Source of the DNA: Porticoccus sp.
Lineage (GTDB): Bacteria; Pseudomonadota; Gammaproteobacteria; Pseudomonadales; Porticoccaceae
Assembly: GCA_002685455.1 (NCBI GenBank)
Contig: NYXF01000077.1
Span: 3,672-9,942 of the forward strand
Direction: 5' to 3'
DNA length: 6,271 bases
Shown here: one piece after another, positions 5,052 to 6,271 of the stretch
Layout of the letters: each line of letters opens with the position of its first letter
Numbering within the stretch: position 1 is the stretch's first letter
Notes under the pieces: model-generated
Databases searched by the model: none
What the model was told of the DNA's origin: nothing
What the model saw: only the letters and a program-made list of their open reading frames with translations
Made by a program: the position numbers and the translations under genes

Positions 5052-6271
5052 TTAACGTGCTAACTGAATAAGAGTTTTCAGCGTTACGTCTTCTTCTTGC
5101 ACTGAGTCAGGGTTAGCTTTCATGTTAGAAGACCAAGTTGTTGAGAACTCAGCTTTCCAATCAATGATGTGACCAACAACTGGCATCAATGCTTGGTAAC
5201 CGTCATCACCATAATCGATACGATTTTGGAAGATGAAAGTTTTCCAGAATTTACCGTTTTTATCGTATGCTTCACCCAGATAAGGTCTTGGGTAATCCAT
5301 TTCCATATAAACGATTTTCTTGCTGTAAGGATGCTCGTCAGGAGGAGTTCCCTCAATAACATACACTTCACGTGGCTCCCATTGAACCTGTTCATTAGGG
5401 AAGAAATGAGGTGGTGTATCCATGTCTACAGCAGGGAATTCCTTAATAGTATTTTTGAAAGCAAGGTCAACAGTAACTAGTGGAGCGTGAGCAATAGCCC
5501 AGATCCAACGCTTACCTGTTAACTTAACTTCTTTATACTTAGTGGGAACCGCATCCCAAATATCCCAGTCATCATATAACTGAACTGTTCCACCAATTGG
5601 ATCCATCCATGCGTTACCAGAGAGACGACGTGCACGACGTACAGACTTCAAGTATGCATAAACATCGTCAGGCTTCTGAGATGTTGGATCATTGTAGCGA
5701 ACAGAAAATATTCCGATGCCTTTAATATCTTGTGGGTAAATTGCTACTAGTACAGTTTTTTGTAGGATATCGCCTTTACCTTCAGATACTGGACCACCGT
5801 CTAAACGGCCTTCCATGTAGTAACGACGTGCCCACCAACGCTGAATACGCTCCATGCCTGATGTGGCGTCCAAGAACACCCATGAGATATGACGTAAATC
5901 CATAGTTGCACCATAAGTAGGTGAACGTAGGTTCCAGATTAGTTTACAACCTGCATCCGGATCATCCATGCTTACTTTTTGTGGATCAAAGAACATACCA
6001 GCTGTCCAGTTACTAACAACACCACAGTTACTACCATTAGCAGGTGCTCCGTATACAACATTAGGGGCTCCATCTATAGTAGCTTGCATATATTTAGGGT
6101 CCATTTCAATGAACTCTGAATGACGAGTATTAATCATCAATGCTTTGTTGCGGATCATCCACTCAACGTTTTCAGTAATCATACTTCCAACTGTTTTTCC
6201 TTCAAAACAAAGATTAGTTACTGCATCCAAGTTTGAATTCTGGATCACTGTTCCAGCTTCCATAGCATCAC
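5052..6271 (-). CDS. DUF1329 (LolB-like) family protein, N-terminus outside window
   Basis: 405 complete codons are visible and the frame stays open to the right edge. The first Met in the window (6261-6263) is preceded in frame by Asp-Ala codons, so it is probably internal: DUF1329 proteins usually start with a signal peptide, which is missing here. Counting from that Met, features typical of the family are the Arg-rich KSVRRARRLSG (about 206-216), the WDAVPTKYKEVKLTGKRW region (about 236-253), REVYVIEGTPPDEHPYSKKI (about 298-317) and YDKNGKFWKTF (about 333-343). It is rich in Trp and Tyr, with three Cys (19, 80, 106). The family (PF07044) has a LolB/LppX-like fold and is thought to handle lipids or hydrophobic ligands at the outer membrane, usually beside a DUF1302 beta-barrel gene, which I would expect just right of this window. 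The function is otherwise undescribed. A strong hairpin follows the stop codon. Confidence 0.9.
   Translation of the reverse strand, partial: DAMEAGTVIQNSNLDAVTNLCFEGKTVGSMITENVEWMIRNKALMINTRHSEFIEMDPKYMQATIDGAPNVVYGAPANGSNCGVVSNWTAGMFFDPQKVSMDDPDAGCKLIWNLRSPTYGATMDLRHISWVFLDATSGMERIQRWWARRYYMEGRLDGGPVSEGKGDILQKTVLVAIYPQDIKGIGIFSVRYNDPTSQKPDDVYAYLKSVRRARRLSGNAWMDPIGGTVQLYDDWDIWDAVPTKYKEVKLTGKRWIWAIAHAPLVTVDLAFKNTIKEFPAVDMDTPPHFFPNEQVQWEPREVYVIEGTPPDEHPYSKKIVYMEMDYPRPYLGEAYDKNGKFWKTFIFQNRIDYGDDGYQALMPVVGHIIDWKAEFSTTWSSNMKANPDSVQEEDVTLKTLIQLAR

Noticed and set aside
5169..5480. 103-codon plus-strand frame and the 69-codon minus frame within it
   Set aside because: Both are shadows of the well-supported DUF1329 reading frame.
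6261..6263. ATG as the true start of the DUF1329 gene
   Set aside because: The frame stays open upstream to the window edge, no signal peptide follows this Met, and the family normally has one, so the start is very likely outside.

Overview
This is an AT-rich stretch (about 40% GC by eye) that looks like chromosome of a gammaproteobacterium, probably a marine or other free-living one. The evidence is the Pseudomonas/E. coli-like tRNA-Arg sequences with encoded CCA ends, sigma70-type promoter elements, U-tract terminators, and a DUF1329 / YCF48-like / RND-permease gene neighbourhood that I recall from many gammaproteobacteria. The exact genus cannot be told. Every gene lies on the minus strand, so transcription runs from the right end to the left.

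Right to left: (1) 5052-6271 is most of a DUF1329 (LolB-like outer-membrane/periplasmic) protein whose N-terminus lies outside the window. (2) A very strong U-tailed hairpin at 4980-5037 follows its stop codon. (3) 3829-4884 is a single-pass, periplasm-facing YCF48/BNR-type beta-propeller with five Asp-boxes. (4) 1442-3763 is a full-length RND/MMPL-family permease that starts at an internal ATG with a good Shine-Dalgarno. (5) A perfect 18-bp inverted-repeat terminator at 1393-1432 closes this unit. (6) A strong sigma70 promoter at 1269-1297 drives tRNA-Arg(ACG), followed 156 bp later by a near-identical tRNA-Arg(TCG). (7) 1-893 is the N-terminal 297 residues of a second, different RND/MMPL permease, starting only 52 bp after the second tRNA.

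The DUF1329 protein, propeller and permease most likely form one envelope machine: an inner-membrane proton-driven permease, a membrane-tethered periplasmic propeller, and a LolB-fold protein, usually partnered by a DUF1302 beta-barrel (predicted upstream, beyond position 6271). A role in moving a lipid or other hydrophobic compound across the envelope is inference; the substrate cannot be read from the sequence. The most notable points are the tRNA-Arg pair with a changed wobble base, the strong hairpin inside the operon, the missing Asp-Tyr proton motif in the first half of the permease, and the possible read-through from the tRNA unit into the second permease gene. No mobile element, CRISPR array or phage gene is seen.
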